Positions 1 through 8,629 of a DNA stretch of 64,000 nucleotides are shown here, in pieces; within the stretch, counting starts at the first letter, position 1; each line of letters opens with the position of its first letter. Made by a program: the position numbers and the translations under genes. Location of the stretch: assembly GCA_019694655.1 (NCBI GenBank), contig JAIBBN010000002.1:124001-188000 (forward strand). The letters are read 5' to 3'. The notes under the pieces were generated by a model. It did no database searches and was not told where the DNA came from. It saw only the letters and a program-made list of their open reading frames with translations. This DNA comes from Leptospirales bacterium. GTDB taxonomy: Bacteria > Spirochaetota > Leptospiria > Leptospirales > Leptonemataceae.

Positions 1-202
1 ACAAATCGTAGTGAGCTCCCTGAATCGTCAGGCGCAGACCGGTCTTCTGCAGCACCAACTGCGAGCTTTGCTGCCGGATCTTTCGAAAATCCAGGCGCGA
101 TTGCATTCCATAGTTGATCAATCCGGGTGCAATCAAGACCGCAAGCAAGACAAAGCTCAGAAGGGCGGCAGTCAAAGCGTGCGCTCGAATCAGCTTCAAC
201 AC
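1..202 (-). CDS. N-terminus of a membrane-anchored protein, cut by window edge
   Basis: Reading the minus strand from a GTG at 202 (or a TTG at 199) gives an uninterrupted frame to the window edge, about 67 residues. It begins with a short basic stretch (LKLIRAH), then one hydrophobic segment (about residues 10-28), then a polar stretch ending KTGLRLTIQGAHYDL. One inner-membrane anchor followed by a 'ligand-like' strand of this sort is typical of AsmA/TamB/DUF748-type envelope proteins, but too little is visible to assign a family. Its start lies 26 bp from the start of the divergent gene at 229, so each promoter must lie inside the other gene's 5' end. Confidence 0.5.
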   Translation of the reverse strand, partial: MLKLIRAHALTAALLSFVLLAVLIAPGLINYGMQSRLDFRKIRQQSSQLVLQKTGLRLTIQGAHYDL

Positions 203-228
203 AAATCGAGTTGGTGGCGGGCCAGATC

Positions 229-3183
229 GTGAGGGTCAAGCGAATTGCAATTTCAGTTTGCATTGGCGCCGCAATCTTCGCCGCCTCGCTCCAGGCGCGC
301 TGGCGTACTACGGAGCCGCAGGCGCGCTGGAAAATTCTGGAGTCCGAGCACTTCCGACTGCGCTATACCGAAGGTCTGGAAGGCGTTGCCGCTTACGCAT
401 TGCTTTATGGCGAAGAGGCGCGTCAGCGCTATGTGGATCAACTGGAATTTGAACCCAAAGAGGCGGCGCTGATTTTTCTCTACGCCGCACCATCCGAATT
501 CTCGGCAACTAACATCAGTCCCTATCCGCTGGATGAAGGCGTTGGCGGTTTCACCGATTTTTACCGCCGTCGCATCGTACTGCCTTTCAACGGCGACTAC
601 AGCGCATTGCGACACACGCTGAGTCACGAACTGGTGCACGCCTTTCAATTTCAGATGCTGCCTGGACCGGGCTTTGGTCGCTATCCATTGTGGCTGATGG
701 AGGGAATGAGCGAAGAACTTGCACTGGGACTGGACGCCAGCGCAGATCAATATGCGCGCGACGCGCTGCTTTCAGGAACCTTGTTGGATTTCAGCGATCT
801 GGATTCTGGCGGCGCGCGCAGCTCGCGGGATATCTACAAAGGCGGTCAGCTGGCGGTGCATTTCCTGGTGCAACGCTTCGGTCGACGCGGCCTCTTGCGC
901 TTCTTGCGCGAACTTGGCGCTGGCCTGCGCGGCGATGCCCTCTACCGTCGCTCCTTTGGCGTAAATCGCTTTGAGCTGGATCGTCAGTTTCGCGGCTGGC
1001 TGCAAACGATCTACGCCGGAATCGAAATGCAGAGTTTGAACCCGGAACGTTTGCGTCGCGCCAGCGACCGATTTGCAGATGAGCGCGGTTTTCACTGGCG
1101 GCCGGCGATCTCGCCCGACGGTCGTCGCATTGCGGTGCTGACGCGCGATGGCATCTTTCCAGCGATTGCCGAACGTCGAACGCCGGGGCCGGACTTGCCG
1201 GTTGATGGACGCAACGAAGTGCAGGTAGTGCTGCGCGCATTGCGCTCCTCGCAGTACGAAGAGTACCAGCTGCTTACTACGCGGATCAGCTACTTCCCCG
1301 ATGGCAAAGCCGTGCTGCTCTCGGCCGCCGCGGACGGGCGGCCAGCGCTACTGGCTGTAGACCTGGAGCAGGGCGAGGTTCGTCGTATCTGGCATCCGCC
1401 CTTTGACAGTATCCAGTATCCCGTCCTGCGTTCAGATGGAAGATGCGTCGCCTTTGTCGGTCTGAGCAATGGCCAGGCGGATCTCTATACTATGGACCTT
1501 GAGGACTCGCGCTTGCTTCGGCTGACGGCCGACCTGGCCAGCGAGCGCGATCCAGCCTACAGCTCGGATGGCGCATGGCTCTACTACGCCAGCAATTTGG
1601 CGACGGGTATAGATTCTCGCAGCAGTGAAATCTATGCTGTGGCAGCCGCAGGCGGTCGGCCCAGGGCCATGACAGCGCTTGGCGCAAGCAGCGATGGTCC
1701 TATGCCAGCCATGGATGGCGCCTTGCTTTTCTTGAGCGATGTGGAAGGGCCGCGCAATGTTTATCGACTGAAGCCAGGCGCCGCCGCAGCTGGCAGTGAG
1801 CAGCTGGAGGCGATTACCCGGGCCCCGGCGGGCGTTCTTCAAGCAACCCTTGGGACCGTCCGCGAACGCGGGGAGCATCGTGAACTCCTGGCATTCACAG
1901 AACTGGAACAACAGAGCGTCGAGTTGCGCGTTGTAGCCGGCTCGCAGCCCAACCCGCAAGGTGCAATGCGGCTGGCTGCTGTTCCGCTGAGCGGTCTTTC
2001 GCCGCCCTTTGAGCGTGAATGGCAGTTGAGCAAGGCGCTGCCAGAACGATTGCGATTCTGGGAGCTGCCAGAGGATGATACCGGGTCCCTCTCGTTTGAG
2101 GGAGCGCCCTTTGTTCTGGTGGCCGGGGCCACCGACAGCGATGGTAAGACGCGCCTGGCGGCGGTTGCCGCGGCGGCGCTGGCGGATGACAGCGGCGATC
2201 ATCAGCTTGCGGCGCTGCTTGGCTACGCCCAACGTCCGGTTGAATGGAGCGGCGATCTACGTTACGCTTATCTGCACTATCGACTGGACTTTTTTGCCGG
2301 GATCTACCGTCAGAGCGGGGCCTTCCCGATTGCCAGCATCGCAGATCTGAATGTAAACAATCTGGTCTTCAATCCCTACTTTCGAATCTTGAATCAGGAT
2401 ATTTCCGGAATCTTTGCCGGAATGGAGTATCCCTTGCATCGCTTTGCGGCCATCCAATTGAGCTATGAACAGGGCCGGGAGGAGCGCGTTTTTCGCGGCG
2501 AATTGCCGGAGGAGCGTCGGCAGCAGGATATCTATAAGAACTATCAGAACATTACGGCCAGCTTCCAGTATGACAACGCCGTATACAGCATCTATGGTCC
2601 GCTGGATGGTCAATCCTTGAGTCTGGCTTACCAGACAACCTTTCCTGGACCGGGCGAATGGCGCGACGCGCGCCTGACGATTGGCGAATATCGCATCTAT
2701 CATCTATTTGACAACTGGTCGCTCTTTGCGCTGCGTCTCTTTGGCGGTACAGTTCGCGGTCGCGACGCAGCAGACCTGCCCTTCCGCATTGGCGGCTACA
2801 ACACGATTCGCGGCTACGATTTTCAAGAGTTTGAAGGCGCGAATGCCTTCTATTTGAATGTTGAATTTCGCTATACTCTCATCGAACAATTGGTCTTTGC
2901 CGTCCCCGGTCGCTGGTCGCCAGGGCCTATTCGCGCTGCATTTTTCTTCGACGCCGGCTCAGCCTTTGACGATCCGCAAACCTACCAGGCATACAGTTCG
3001 CGTAGCGGAACAACGCGCGACCTTTACGCCAGCTATGGCGTCGGCTTACACTGGCAAAACCTGCTGTGGTTTATTGCGCCAGGCGCCGTGATGAAATTGG
3101 AATGGGCCACGCCGTACGACTTGAAGCGATCGCTGCCGCCCGGCAAGTGGCGGGGCGCATTCTCGATTGGCTTTAACTTCTGA
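229..3183 (+). CDS. Exported zinc-peptidase-like / TolB-propeller / outer-membrane beta-barrel fusion protein
   Basis: About 984 residues from the GTG at 229, chosen because it places a signal peptide (VKRIAISVCIGAAIFAASLQA) right at the N-terminus; an in-frame GTG at 127 would add a non-signal extension. Residues about 30-260 look like a gluzincin (peptidase MA-like) domain: HELVH at 133-137 supplies two zinc-ligand histidines and the catalytic Glu, and Glu158 in WLMEGMSEE fits as third ligand. Residues about 280-640 hold repeated beta-propeller blades of TolB/PD40 type (for example SYFPDGKAVLLSA and AYSSDGAWLYYAS). The last roughly 290 residues resemble the Omp85/BamA surface-antigen barrel, with the GGYNTIRGYDFQEF signature and a terminal aromatic (FSIGFNF). 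Likely anchored in the outer membrane with the other domains in the periplasm. Substrate unknown. Confidence 0.8.
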   Translation: MRVKRIAISVCIGAAIFAASLQARWRTTEPQARWKILESEHFRLRYTEGLEGVAAYALLYGEEARQRYVDQLEFEPKEAALIFLYAAPSEFSATNISPYPLDEGVGGFTDFYRRRIVLPFNGDYSALRHTLSHELVHAFQFQMLPGPGFGRYPLWLMEGMSEELALGLDASADQYARDALLSGTLLDFSDLDSGGARSSRDIYKGGQLAVHFLVQRFGRRGLLRFLRELGAGLRGDALYRRSFGVNRFELDRQFRGWLQTIYAGIEMQSLNPERLRRASDRFADERGFHWRPAISPDGRRIAVLTRDGIFPAIAERRTPGPDLPVDGRNEVQVVLRALRSSQYEEYQLLTTRISYFPDGKAVLLSAAADGRPALLAVDLEQGEVRRIWHPPFDSIQYPVLRSDGRCVAFVGLSNGQADLYTMDLEDSRLLRLTADLASERDPAYSSDGAWLYYASNLATGIDSRSSEIYAVAAAGGRPRAMTALGASSDGPMPAMDGALLFLSDVEGPRNVYRLKPGAAAAGSEQLEAITRAPAGVLQATLGTVRERGEHRELLAFTELEQQSVELRVVAGSQPNPQGAMRLAAVPLSGLSPPFEREWQLSKALPERLRFWELPEDDTGSLSFEGAPFVLVAGATDSDGKTRLAAVAAAALADDSGDHQLAALLGYAQRPVEWSGDLRYAYLHYRLDFFAGIYRQSGAFPIASIADLNVNNLVFNPYFRILNQDISGIFAGMEYPLHRFAAIQLSYEQGREERVFRGELPEERRQQDIYKNYQNITASFQYDNAVYSIYGPLDGQSLSLAYQTTFPGPGEWRDARLTIGEYRIYHLFDNWSLFALRLFGGTVRGRDAADLPFRIGGYNTIRGYDFQEFEGANAFYLNVEFRYTLIEQLVFAVPGRWSPGPIRAAFFFDAGSAFDDPQTYQAYSSRSGTTRDLYASYGVGLHWQNLLWFIAPGAVMKLEWATPYDLKRSLPPGKWRGAFSIGFNF

Positions 3184-3185
3184 GC

Positions 3186-4232
3186 CTAGAAGGCGGGGAT
3201 TTCCGCCAGTTGCGAGCCATGGACCCAGCCGTGCAGGCCGTCTAGCGTACGAACTTCGCGCCAGTTGGCAGCGGCCGGCATCTGCAGCATTGCGCCTGGC
3301 AGTCGATAATCCTCCGGCTTCTCGGCCAGTAGAAACAGAACGGCGCCGGAGCGAAGCGCGGCAACAACCGGGCTACGCTCCGTCGGCGATGTGCGCAATG
3401 CGGCCGCGCCCTGAGCGACCAGAACATTCTCTGGCAGTTCGCTGCGGCGTCGCAGTTCGCGAAGCGCCTGCTGCATGAGCGCTCCTCGCTCGGCGCCGCT
3501 TCGGAGGTAAAGATCAACCAGCGCCTGAACTGCAAGCGGACCGCCGGTTTCGGCCAGGTACTGAATGGCTGCGGCCTGCTCATCGGCGCTGGCTTGCAGC
3601 ATGCGCAGAGCATCGGGCGCGGCTTCCGGCGCCATCATCCAGCGTGCAGCCTGCAATGCTGCAATGCGCTCCACGCGACTTGTCGAACGCAGCGCTTCGG
3701 CCAGCAGGGGCCAGCGGCTGCGATCCTGGACGCGGCCCAGACCTTCCAGGCCCCGTCGACGCACCTCGACGCTATTGTTTGCCGCCGCCCGGGCAAAGAT
3801 GTAGGAGGTGGCCGCGGCATCCGAAGGGCCAGCGAGCTGCAGCAGGTTCTCAATCAGCTCGGGCCACTCCTGCGCTTGCAGGACGCCAGACTCGTAGTAT
3901 TGCACCAGAAAGGAAAGCGTCTGGCGATCGCGATGGACGCGAAGGCTTTGCCAAGCCGCGGCGCGCACCCAGGCGTCATCCTTGAGAATCAGTTCTTCCA
4001 GTAATCGGGCCACGTTTTGCGAAGCAGGACAGGCGCCAAGGGCCGCCGCCGCCGCCTGCCGCTCGGCTGCCGAGCGGCTGCGCAAAGAAATCAGAAAGCC
4101 AGCACAATCGAGCGCCGCTTGGGTTTCGGCCGCAGCAAAACGCAATGGACAGAGGGCCAGCAGACAGAAGAGGGCGAAGGCGGTGCGGTGTGGCTGGTGC
4201 AAGGCGGCCCTCGACGAAGGAGAGTAGATCAT
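3186..4232 (-). CDS. Exported HEAT-repeat protein with C-terminal SH3b-like region
   Basis: 348 residues. After a signal peptide (hydrophobic AFALFCLLALCPLRFAAA) come helical HEAT/PBS-type repeats over about residues 50-255, with typical pairs such as DAWVRAAAWQSL and NSVEVRRRGLEGLGRVQD. The last 80 residues form a beta-rich region (LRTSPTERSPVVAALRSGA ... LDGLHGWVHGSQLAEI) that looks like a bacterial SH3 domain. This suggests a periplasmic protein-binding scaffold; no catalytic motif is visible. It starts 6 bp after the stop of the upstream minus-strand membrane protein, so the two are probably cotranscribed. Confidence 0.7.
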   Translation of the reverse strand: MIYSPSSRAALHQPHRTAFALFCLLALCPLRFAAAETQAALDCAGFLISLRSRSAAERQAAAAALGACPASQNVARLLEELILKDDAWVRAAAWQSLRVHRDRQTLSFLVQYYESGVLQAQEWPELIENLLQLAGPSDAAATSYIFARAAANNSVEVRRRGLEGLGRVQDRSRWPLLAEALRSTSRVERIAALQAARWMMAPEAAPDALRMLQASADEQAAAIQYLAETGGPLAVQALVDLYLRSGAERGALMQQALRELRRRSELPENVLVAQGAAALRTSPTERSPVVAALRSGAVLFLLAEKPEDYRLPGAMLQMPAAANWREVRTLDGLHGWVHGSQLAEIPAF

Positions 4233-4238
4233 TTGCTA

Positions 4239-5657
4239 TCAGTATCGGTCAGCGCTGCCGCGCGCCAGACCATCGTGTAGCAGTAGAGACTCGATCGCTT
4301 TGCGCCGCCACGGGCGTCGGCGAAAGAGCTGCACCGCCAGATGTTCGGCCTGCCGCCGCGCGCCAACGCGCGCCAGGAAACGCAGCTGCGCCTCCTGGGA
4401 GTCGGAGCGGAACTGTGCGTCGCGTCGGGCGCGGAGCAGATAGAGCCGGGGACCCCGGCGACGCAGTTGCGCGCTGATGCCGGCGATCAGGCACAACTGC
4501 TCGGCCAGCGCCAGCTGGATGGCGCCAAACGGAGGCTGATGGCGCGAAAAGCTCAGGCGCAGGTGATCTTCAAAGACATGTACGGCGACGATCGCCGAAT
4601 TCCCGCCTTCACGACTCAATTCAATCAAGCAGCGTTCCAGCAGTTCGCCATCGACCTGGACGGCCGGCAGACGATCAAAAGCGGCAAGGATCGGCGGCGG
4701 CCCGCCCATCTGCCGAGCATGCAAATTGATCAATTCAAAGAGCGCCGCCGGTTCGTGTACTGCCAGTCGCGATTGATTGAGACGACGTTGCCCGAAGAAG
4801 GCCAGCAGTTCCAGTGGCCGATGCAATGCGCGCAATCGATCAAGCAATTGCAGGGCCAGACCGCCGTCGGTGCGTCCACATTGATTTGCTTCCAGCAGGG
4901 ACAGCGCGTCGACTGTTAAGCTTTCAAGATCAGCAGATACGGCGGCGGCAATTTCAGCCGGCGTCTGTTCTCTTTGCAACAGCTTCGCGGCATGGCTGCG
5001 GCGCAAACTGGCGCGCCGCCGATCGCGCAACGCCGCCGACGCCTCGCTACGCAGCCGTCGACGAAAGCCAAAACGTACCAGCAATGCTCCAATAAGCAAA
5101 GTCGCATCGTCCGCCCAGGCATTGCCGCGGTTGTCGCTGACTTCAGCAATCAAGTGCGCTCCAAGTGCGAGACTCAAACCAAGCGGCGCCATCCAGGATC
5201 GCCGGCTGGGCCGCCGCAGCTCGTCGAGGCAGAAGAGCAGGGCCGCAGCCAGCCAGAGCAGCTCCTCCTGACCGGCGCTGCGTAGCGCTGCGATTTGCAG
5301 GCAAGCGCTTAAGACTGCGGCCGGACCAAGCGTCAGCAGCGCTCGATCCCGGAATGCGACAAATGCCGCGGGGCGGGATCGGGCGCTGGTCCCGATGGAG
5401 GTTCGCAGAATAAAACATGTTAATACTGATAATATGCAACTACATAAAATATGTAAGTATGTAGCGTCTGGATCGGGCGGCCAGCGTCGCAGAATCGGCA
5501 ACAATCCGCAAAGAATCAGCAAGAAGGCGACGGCCCGGCGTCCCTGACTGCGCTGGCCGATGCCATTACGGGCCAGTAGCGAAAGCGATAGGCCGCCAAG
5601 CATGGCCCCGGCAGCCAGGGCCGCTGCAAAATCGAGGCTCAGCGGGGCGGGGTTCAT
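4239..5657 (-). CDS. Polytopic membrane protein with degenerate histidine-kinase-like C-terminus
   Basis: 472 residues. The first 200 contain about six or seven hydrophobic segments (for example FAAALAAGAMLGGLSLSLLA and LLWLAAALLFCL). The remainder is soluble. Residues about 320-430 follow the spacing of a HATPase_c domain: LPAVQVDGELLERCLIEL, then an I-V-V-V strand (SAIVAVHVFEDHLRLSF), then QLALAEQLCLIAGISAQLRRRGPRLYLL. The N-box asparagines and glycine boxes are not recognisable and no phospho-acceptor H-box is evident. I infer a pseudo-kinase or sensor relic rather than an active kinase. It lies between sppA and the HEAT-repeat gene, probably in one operon. Confidence 0.5.
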   Translation of the reverse strand: MNPAPLSLDFAAALAAGAMLGGLSLSLLARNGIGQRSQGRRAVAFLLILCGLLPILRRWPPDPDATYLHILCSCILSVLTCFILRTSIGTSARSRPAAFVAFRDRALLTLGPAAVLSACLQIAALRSAGQEELLWLAAALLFCLDELRRPSRRSWMAPLGLSLALGAHLIAEVSDNRGNAWADDATLLIGALLVRFGFRRRLRSEASAALRDRRRASLRRSHAAKLLQREQTPAEIAAAVSADLESLTVDALSLLEANQCGRTDGGLALQLLDRLRALHRPLELLAFFGQRRLNQSRLAVHEPAALFELINLHARQMGGPPPILAAFDRLPAVQVDGELLERCLIELSREGGNSAIVAVHVFEDHLRLSFSRHQPPFGAIQLALAEQLCLIAGISAQLRRRGPRLYLLRARRDAQFRSDSQEAQLRFLARVGARRQAEHLAVQLFRRRPWRRKAIESLLLHDGLARGSADRY

Positions 5658-5687
5658 GGGAACCCGGTCGCATCGCTTGCCGCCCGG

Positions 5688-7538
5688 TCAGGTTTCAAAC
5701 CAGGCGGCGCGGGCCGCCAGCAGCAGATTCTGTCGCAGTTCAGCGCCCAGCGCCAGGCAAAGCTGCTCGGCGCGAAGCGCGACTTGAGCAACTGGATGCG
5801 GCAGACTGCTTCCGCCAAAGGGAATGCGCACTGGCGCCAGGCTTCGCCAATCGGCCCGGATCTCAGGATAGAGGATCGCTTCAAATTCCTGTTCTGGTTG
5901 ATAGCCTGCTTCGGCGCCATAGATGCGCAAACATTCGAGGAGTCCGGCAAGGCCATCAAGCATAGCGACCTGCTCAAAGTCAGCGCCCGTGAAAATTCGA
6001 CCTTCGGCGCAATGGAGGGCTTGCTGGCGACTTATGCCGCGTCCCTCGGCCACTCGCCGCAGAAAAAGTTCGTAAGTTTCCGCCATACGGCGATGGCTCA
6101 GGCGTTTTGCCGCCGGCGATAGTTCGCCGACCTCGGCCAACAGATCGCGCGTTGGATCTTGAAGCAGCGAACGGCGGCGCACGCCGAGCTTGTGGTAGAG
6201 TCGGCCAAGCTCCGGACGGATACGGATTACGCCAATGGATCCGGTCAAGGTCATCGAGGAGGCATAGATCCGATTGGCAGCGCAGGCCAGGTAGTAGCCG
6301 CCGGAGGCAGCTACGCTTCCAAGCACTGCAAAGGTTGGCTTTTCCCGGGACAATCGACGCAATTCCTGATAGAGAACTTCTGAGGCCTCCGCGCTCCCGC
6401 CAGGACTGTCTATATAGAGAAAAATCGCTTCCGCCGGTCCGGATGCGGCGTCACGCAGGACCTCGCGATAGGCCGCAGCAGATACGGTTCCGGCGTGCGG
6501 TTCATCGCCCGGCCGACCGCTGACAATGGGACCCTGCATGGCAACGATACCTGCAATTGGCAGTCGGCGGAAGCGCAGCGGGCGGAATTTCCGACGCTGG
6601 TAGCGCTTCAAGATTGACGGTTCGGAACTGAGGTCGCGGCGGGCGCGTTGCAGCTTTCGCTGGCGTTCGGCCCAGGCGTTCGCATTGGCCGCTGTCGTTT
6701 CGCTGTCCGCCGGCAGCGGGGGCTTGTTCTCGCCCGGCCCTCGAATGGCATGCAGTACTGCGGGCGCTGCCGGCGAGAGCCCGGGGGATAGCCAGGATTC
6801 CTCTGCAGCAATGCGCTCCTCCAGTCGGGCAAAGAATCCAATTTCATGTAACTCCTGTGCCGAGTTTTCCACCTGCGATCCAAGCAAGCGCCAGAGCGCA
6901 GGGCCACTGGGCAGCTGTTCCAGTCGCAAGCGAAGTTGTTCGCGCAACGAGCCTACCAGCGTTTGCATTTCCTTGCGAGCTGCGGCAGTGTAGTCGCTGC
7001 GCTGGAAAGGCTGATAGCCGCTATCCTTGTGACGGCCGGCGGCAATCGTCTGGATGCGTACTCCCAGCCGGCGCAAGGCGTCGCCCAGAAAGTAGGAGTC
7101 GATATTGGGCAGGGGCGTCAGATAGTGGCTCTCGGGAGAGGACCAGCGCTCCTGGCAGGCCGCAGCAAGAACCAGCGATTTCAGATTGCCGCCCTCGAGA
7201 TAGGCGACCGCGCTTACGCCCGCTCGCTGCAGCCGGCCAATTGCATCGGCAATATTGAGCACCTCGTTCCAGGGCGCCTCCATTGCCGGTATTAGAAGCA
7301 ACGCCCGTTTGACCTGTTTGCTGCGCCGCAGCAGGTCCAGCAGGGCCAGGTAATCGAAGAGGTGAGGCGCCTCCGGCGGTTTCAGTCGAGCCAGCCAGCC
7401 GCTCAAACGCAGCAGCGTAAAACGCGGCGGCACTTGATGGATGATTGATGAGCCGGCGCGAAAGGCAAGGCGGACGCGGCAATAGAGAAAATAGATCAGT
7501 CGTAGCGGAAGAAACAGTATCTGCAGGACGATTCTCAT
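5688..7538 (-). CDS. sppA: SppA-type signal peptide peptidase (S49, two-domain form)
   Basis: 616 residues from the ATG at 7538, which directly precedes a membrane segment (MRIVLQILFLPLRLIYFLY); longer in-frame extensions lack any feature. The protein has the tandem-domain layout of the 67-kDa SppA of E. coli. The N-terminal domain carries the candidate general-base lysine (Lys171 in GRHKDSGYQPF, aligning with GTYKSAVEPF) and the C-terminal domain the nucleophile (Ser412 in SVAASGGYYLA), after the FLYIDSPGG strand typical of S49. It degrades signal peptides left in the inner membrane, acting on the periplasmic side. Its stop is 30 bp before the downstream minus-strand gene. Confidence 0.88.
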   Translation of the reverse strand: MRIVLQILFLPLRLIYFLYCRVRLAFRAGSSIIHQVPPRFTLLRLSGWLARLKPPEAPHLFDYLALLDLLRRSKQVKRALLLIPAMEAPWNEVLNIADAIGRLQRAGVSAVAYLEGGNLKSLVLAAACQERWSSPESHYLTPLPNIDSYFLGDALRRLGVRIQTIAAGRHKDSGYQPFQRSDYTAAARKEMQTLVGSLREQLRLRLEQLPSGPALWRLLGSQVENSAQELHEIGFFARLEERIAAEESWLSPGLSPAAPAVLHAIRGPGENKPPLPADSETTAANANAWAERQRKLQRARRDLSSEPSILKRYQRRKFRPLRFRRLPIAGIVAMQGPIVSGRPGDEPHAGTVSAAAYREVLRDAASGPAEAIFLYIDSPGGSAEASEVLYQELRRLSREKPTFAVLGSVAASGGYYLACAANRIYASSMTLTGSIGVIRIRPELGRLYHKLGVRRRSLLQDPTRDLLAEVGELSPAAKRLSHRRMAETYELFLRRVAEGRGISRQQALHCAEGRIFTGADFEQVAMLDGLAGLLECLRIYGAEAGYQPEQEFEAILYPEIRADWRSLAPVRIPFGGSSLPHPVAQVALRAEQLCLALGAELRQNLLLAARAAWFET

Positions 7539-7632
7539 TGTTCCATGCTTTGCTGAGTCCGGCGCTGGCGAGGGCAAGCCCAAATCGCCTGGAAAGCGAT
7601 TGACCGCAGGCGTCGGCAGGGGCGCCCTCCCG

Positions 7633-8130
7633 ATGCAGACGATGAAAGCACGCCATATTCTCTCCATCTATGTGCGCAATCGTCCGGGCGTGATGAGTCA
7701 TGTATCCGGCCTTTTCACCCGTCGCGGCTTCAACATCGATAGCATCGCCGTCGGGGCTACGGAGAAGCCCGAAGTCGCCAGTATGACGATCGTGATGAGC
7801 GGCAGCGAGGATGACTTGCGCCAGTTTCAGGGCCAACTGCTCAAGCTGGCCGATGTAATCGAGGTTCGCAGCTTGCCCTACCACGGCTCGGTAGTTCGCG
7901 AGTTGCTGCTGGTGCGGGTGGCGGCGAGCGCCGAGGCGCGCAGCGAAATCTTTGGTATCGTAGAAGTATTCGAGGGTCGGGTTGCCGAGATCACCGAAGA
8001 GAGCATGCTGATTGAAGTGCACGGCAACAATCGCCGGATCAATGGCATCCTGGAGATGCTGGGGCGCTTCGGCATCCGCGAACTGGCGCGCACCGGTCAG
8101 GTGGCGCTGGCCTTTGAAAGCGAATCCTGA
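7633..8130 (+). CDS. ilvN: Acetolactate synthase small (regulatory) subunit
   Basis: About 165 residues. The N-terminal ACT domain begins HILSIYVRNRPGVMSHVSGLF with RRGFNIDSIAVG, the standard IlvN/IlvH signature for binding valine and feedback control of the large subunit IlvB. The C-terminal half (RELLLVRVAA ... IFGIVEVFEGRVAEI) matches the ALS_ss_C domain. ATG at 7633 or 7642 fits the family; the frame is open further upstream from a TTG at 7600. It diverges from sppA. No ilvB or ilvC lies nearby, so the catalytic subunit must be encoded elsewhere. Confidence 0.92.
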   Translation: MQTMKARHILSIYVRNRPGVMSHVSGLFTRRGFNIDSIAVGATEKPEVASMTIVMSGSEDDLRQFQGQLLKLADVIEVRSLPYHGSVVRELLLVRVAASAEARSEIFGIVEVFEGRVAEITEESMLIEVHGNNRRINGILEMLGRFGIRELARTGQVALAFESES

Positions 8131-8198
8131 GCTGCGCAGCCTCGCAGCAGGCTTCAAAAGAACTATCGTTCCGCGGCTCGCGGCTTTCGATTTGCAGC

Positions 8199-8618
8199 TT
8201 AGCGCCGTAGACGCAGGTAGATTTGCACTGCTTCCAGCAAATGATCGCTGAAGTCGATGCTCGGGTCATAGCCTGCCAGCTGGCGCCACCAGCACTGGTC
8301 GTGCTCTGCAGACAGCTGCGGCTCTCCGCTGAGCAGCTCGCCGCCAAATGCAATGCCAAGCGCTTCGTAGCCGCTTTCCTGGATGTAGTGTGGAAAGATG
8401 AAAAGCGGATGCGAATCGAGCGAATAACCAATGCCATCGCCCAGCTCTTCATTCAATTCGCGTTGCAGCGCTTCCGGCCAGGGACGATAGATTTCGCCAG
8501 CGCCGAGTCGGCCGCCGGGCAGGTCGCCGCGCTGTTGTTTTCGATCGCGCAAGACCAGAAGGCAATCCCCGCGCCTCAAAAATACCTTCAATGTAATTTG
8601 GAATAGAGCAGGTTGCAA
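8199..8618 (-). CDS. Nudix hydrolase
   Basis: 139 residues. The Nudix box is recognisable as GRLGAGE followed by REL(x)EELG, but the spacing between the first Glu and the Arg is ten residues rather than the canonical seven, so the helix-loop is longer. The fold otherwise fits: an N-terminal strand (ITLKVFLRRGDCLLVLRD), DLPGG before the box, and a C-terminal helix. Substrate cannot be deduced. No ATG is available at the N-terminus; the TTG at 8618 preceded by CTGAGGCGC is the best start. It begins 11 bp after the stop of the upstream minus-strand gene and is probably cotranscribed with it. Confidence 0.75.
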   Translation of the reverse strand: MQPALFQITLKVFLRRGDCLLVLRDRKQQRGDLPGGRLGAGEIYRPWPEALQRELNEELGDGIGYSLDSHPLFIFPHYIQESGYEALGIAFGGELLSGEPQLSAEHDQCWWRQLAGYDPSIDFSDHLLEAVQIYLRLRR

Positions 8619-8629
8619 ACGGCTGCGCC

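Noticed and set aside
1432-2232. Long open minus-strand frame (266 codons) inside the peptidase/barrel gene
   Set aside because: It is antisense to a gene with clear domain motifs, and its translation has no recognisable features; high GC leaves such frames open by chance.
7021-8157. Minus-strand open frame of 378 codons across sppA and ilvN
   Set aside because: It overlaps two well-supported genes and its composition (rich in Arg, His, Gln, Cys) is typical of a frame shadow.
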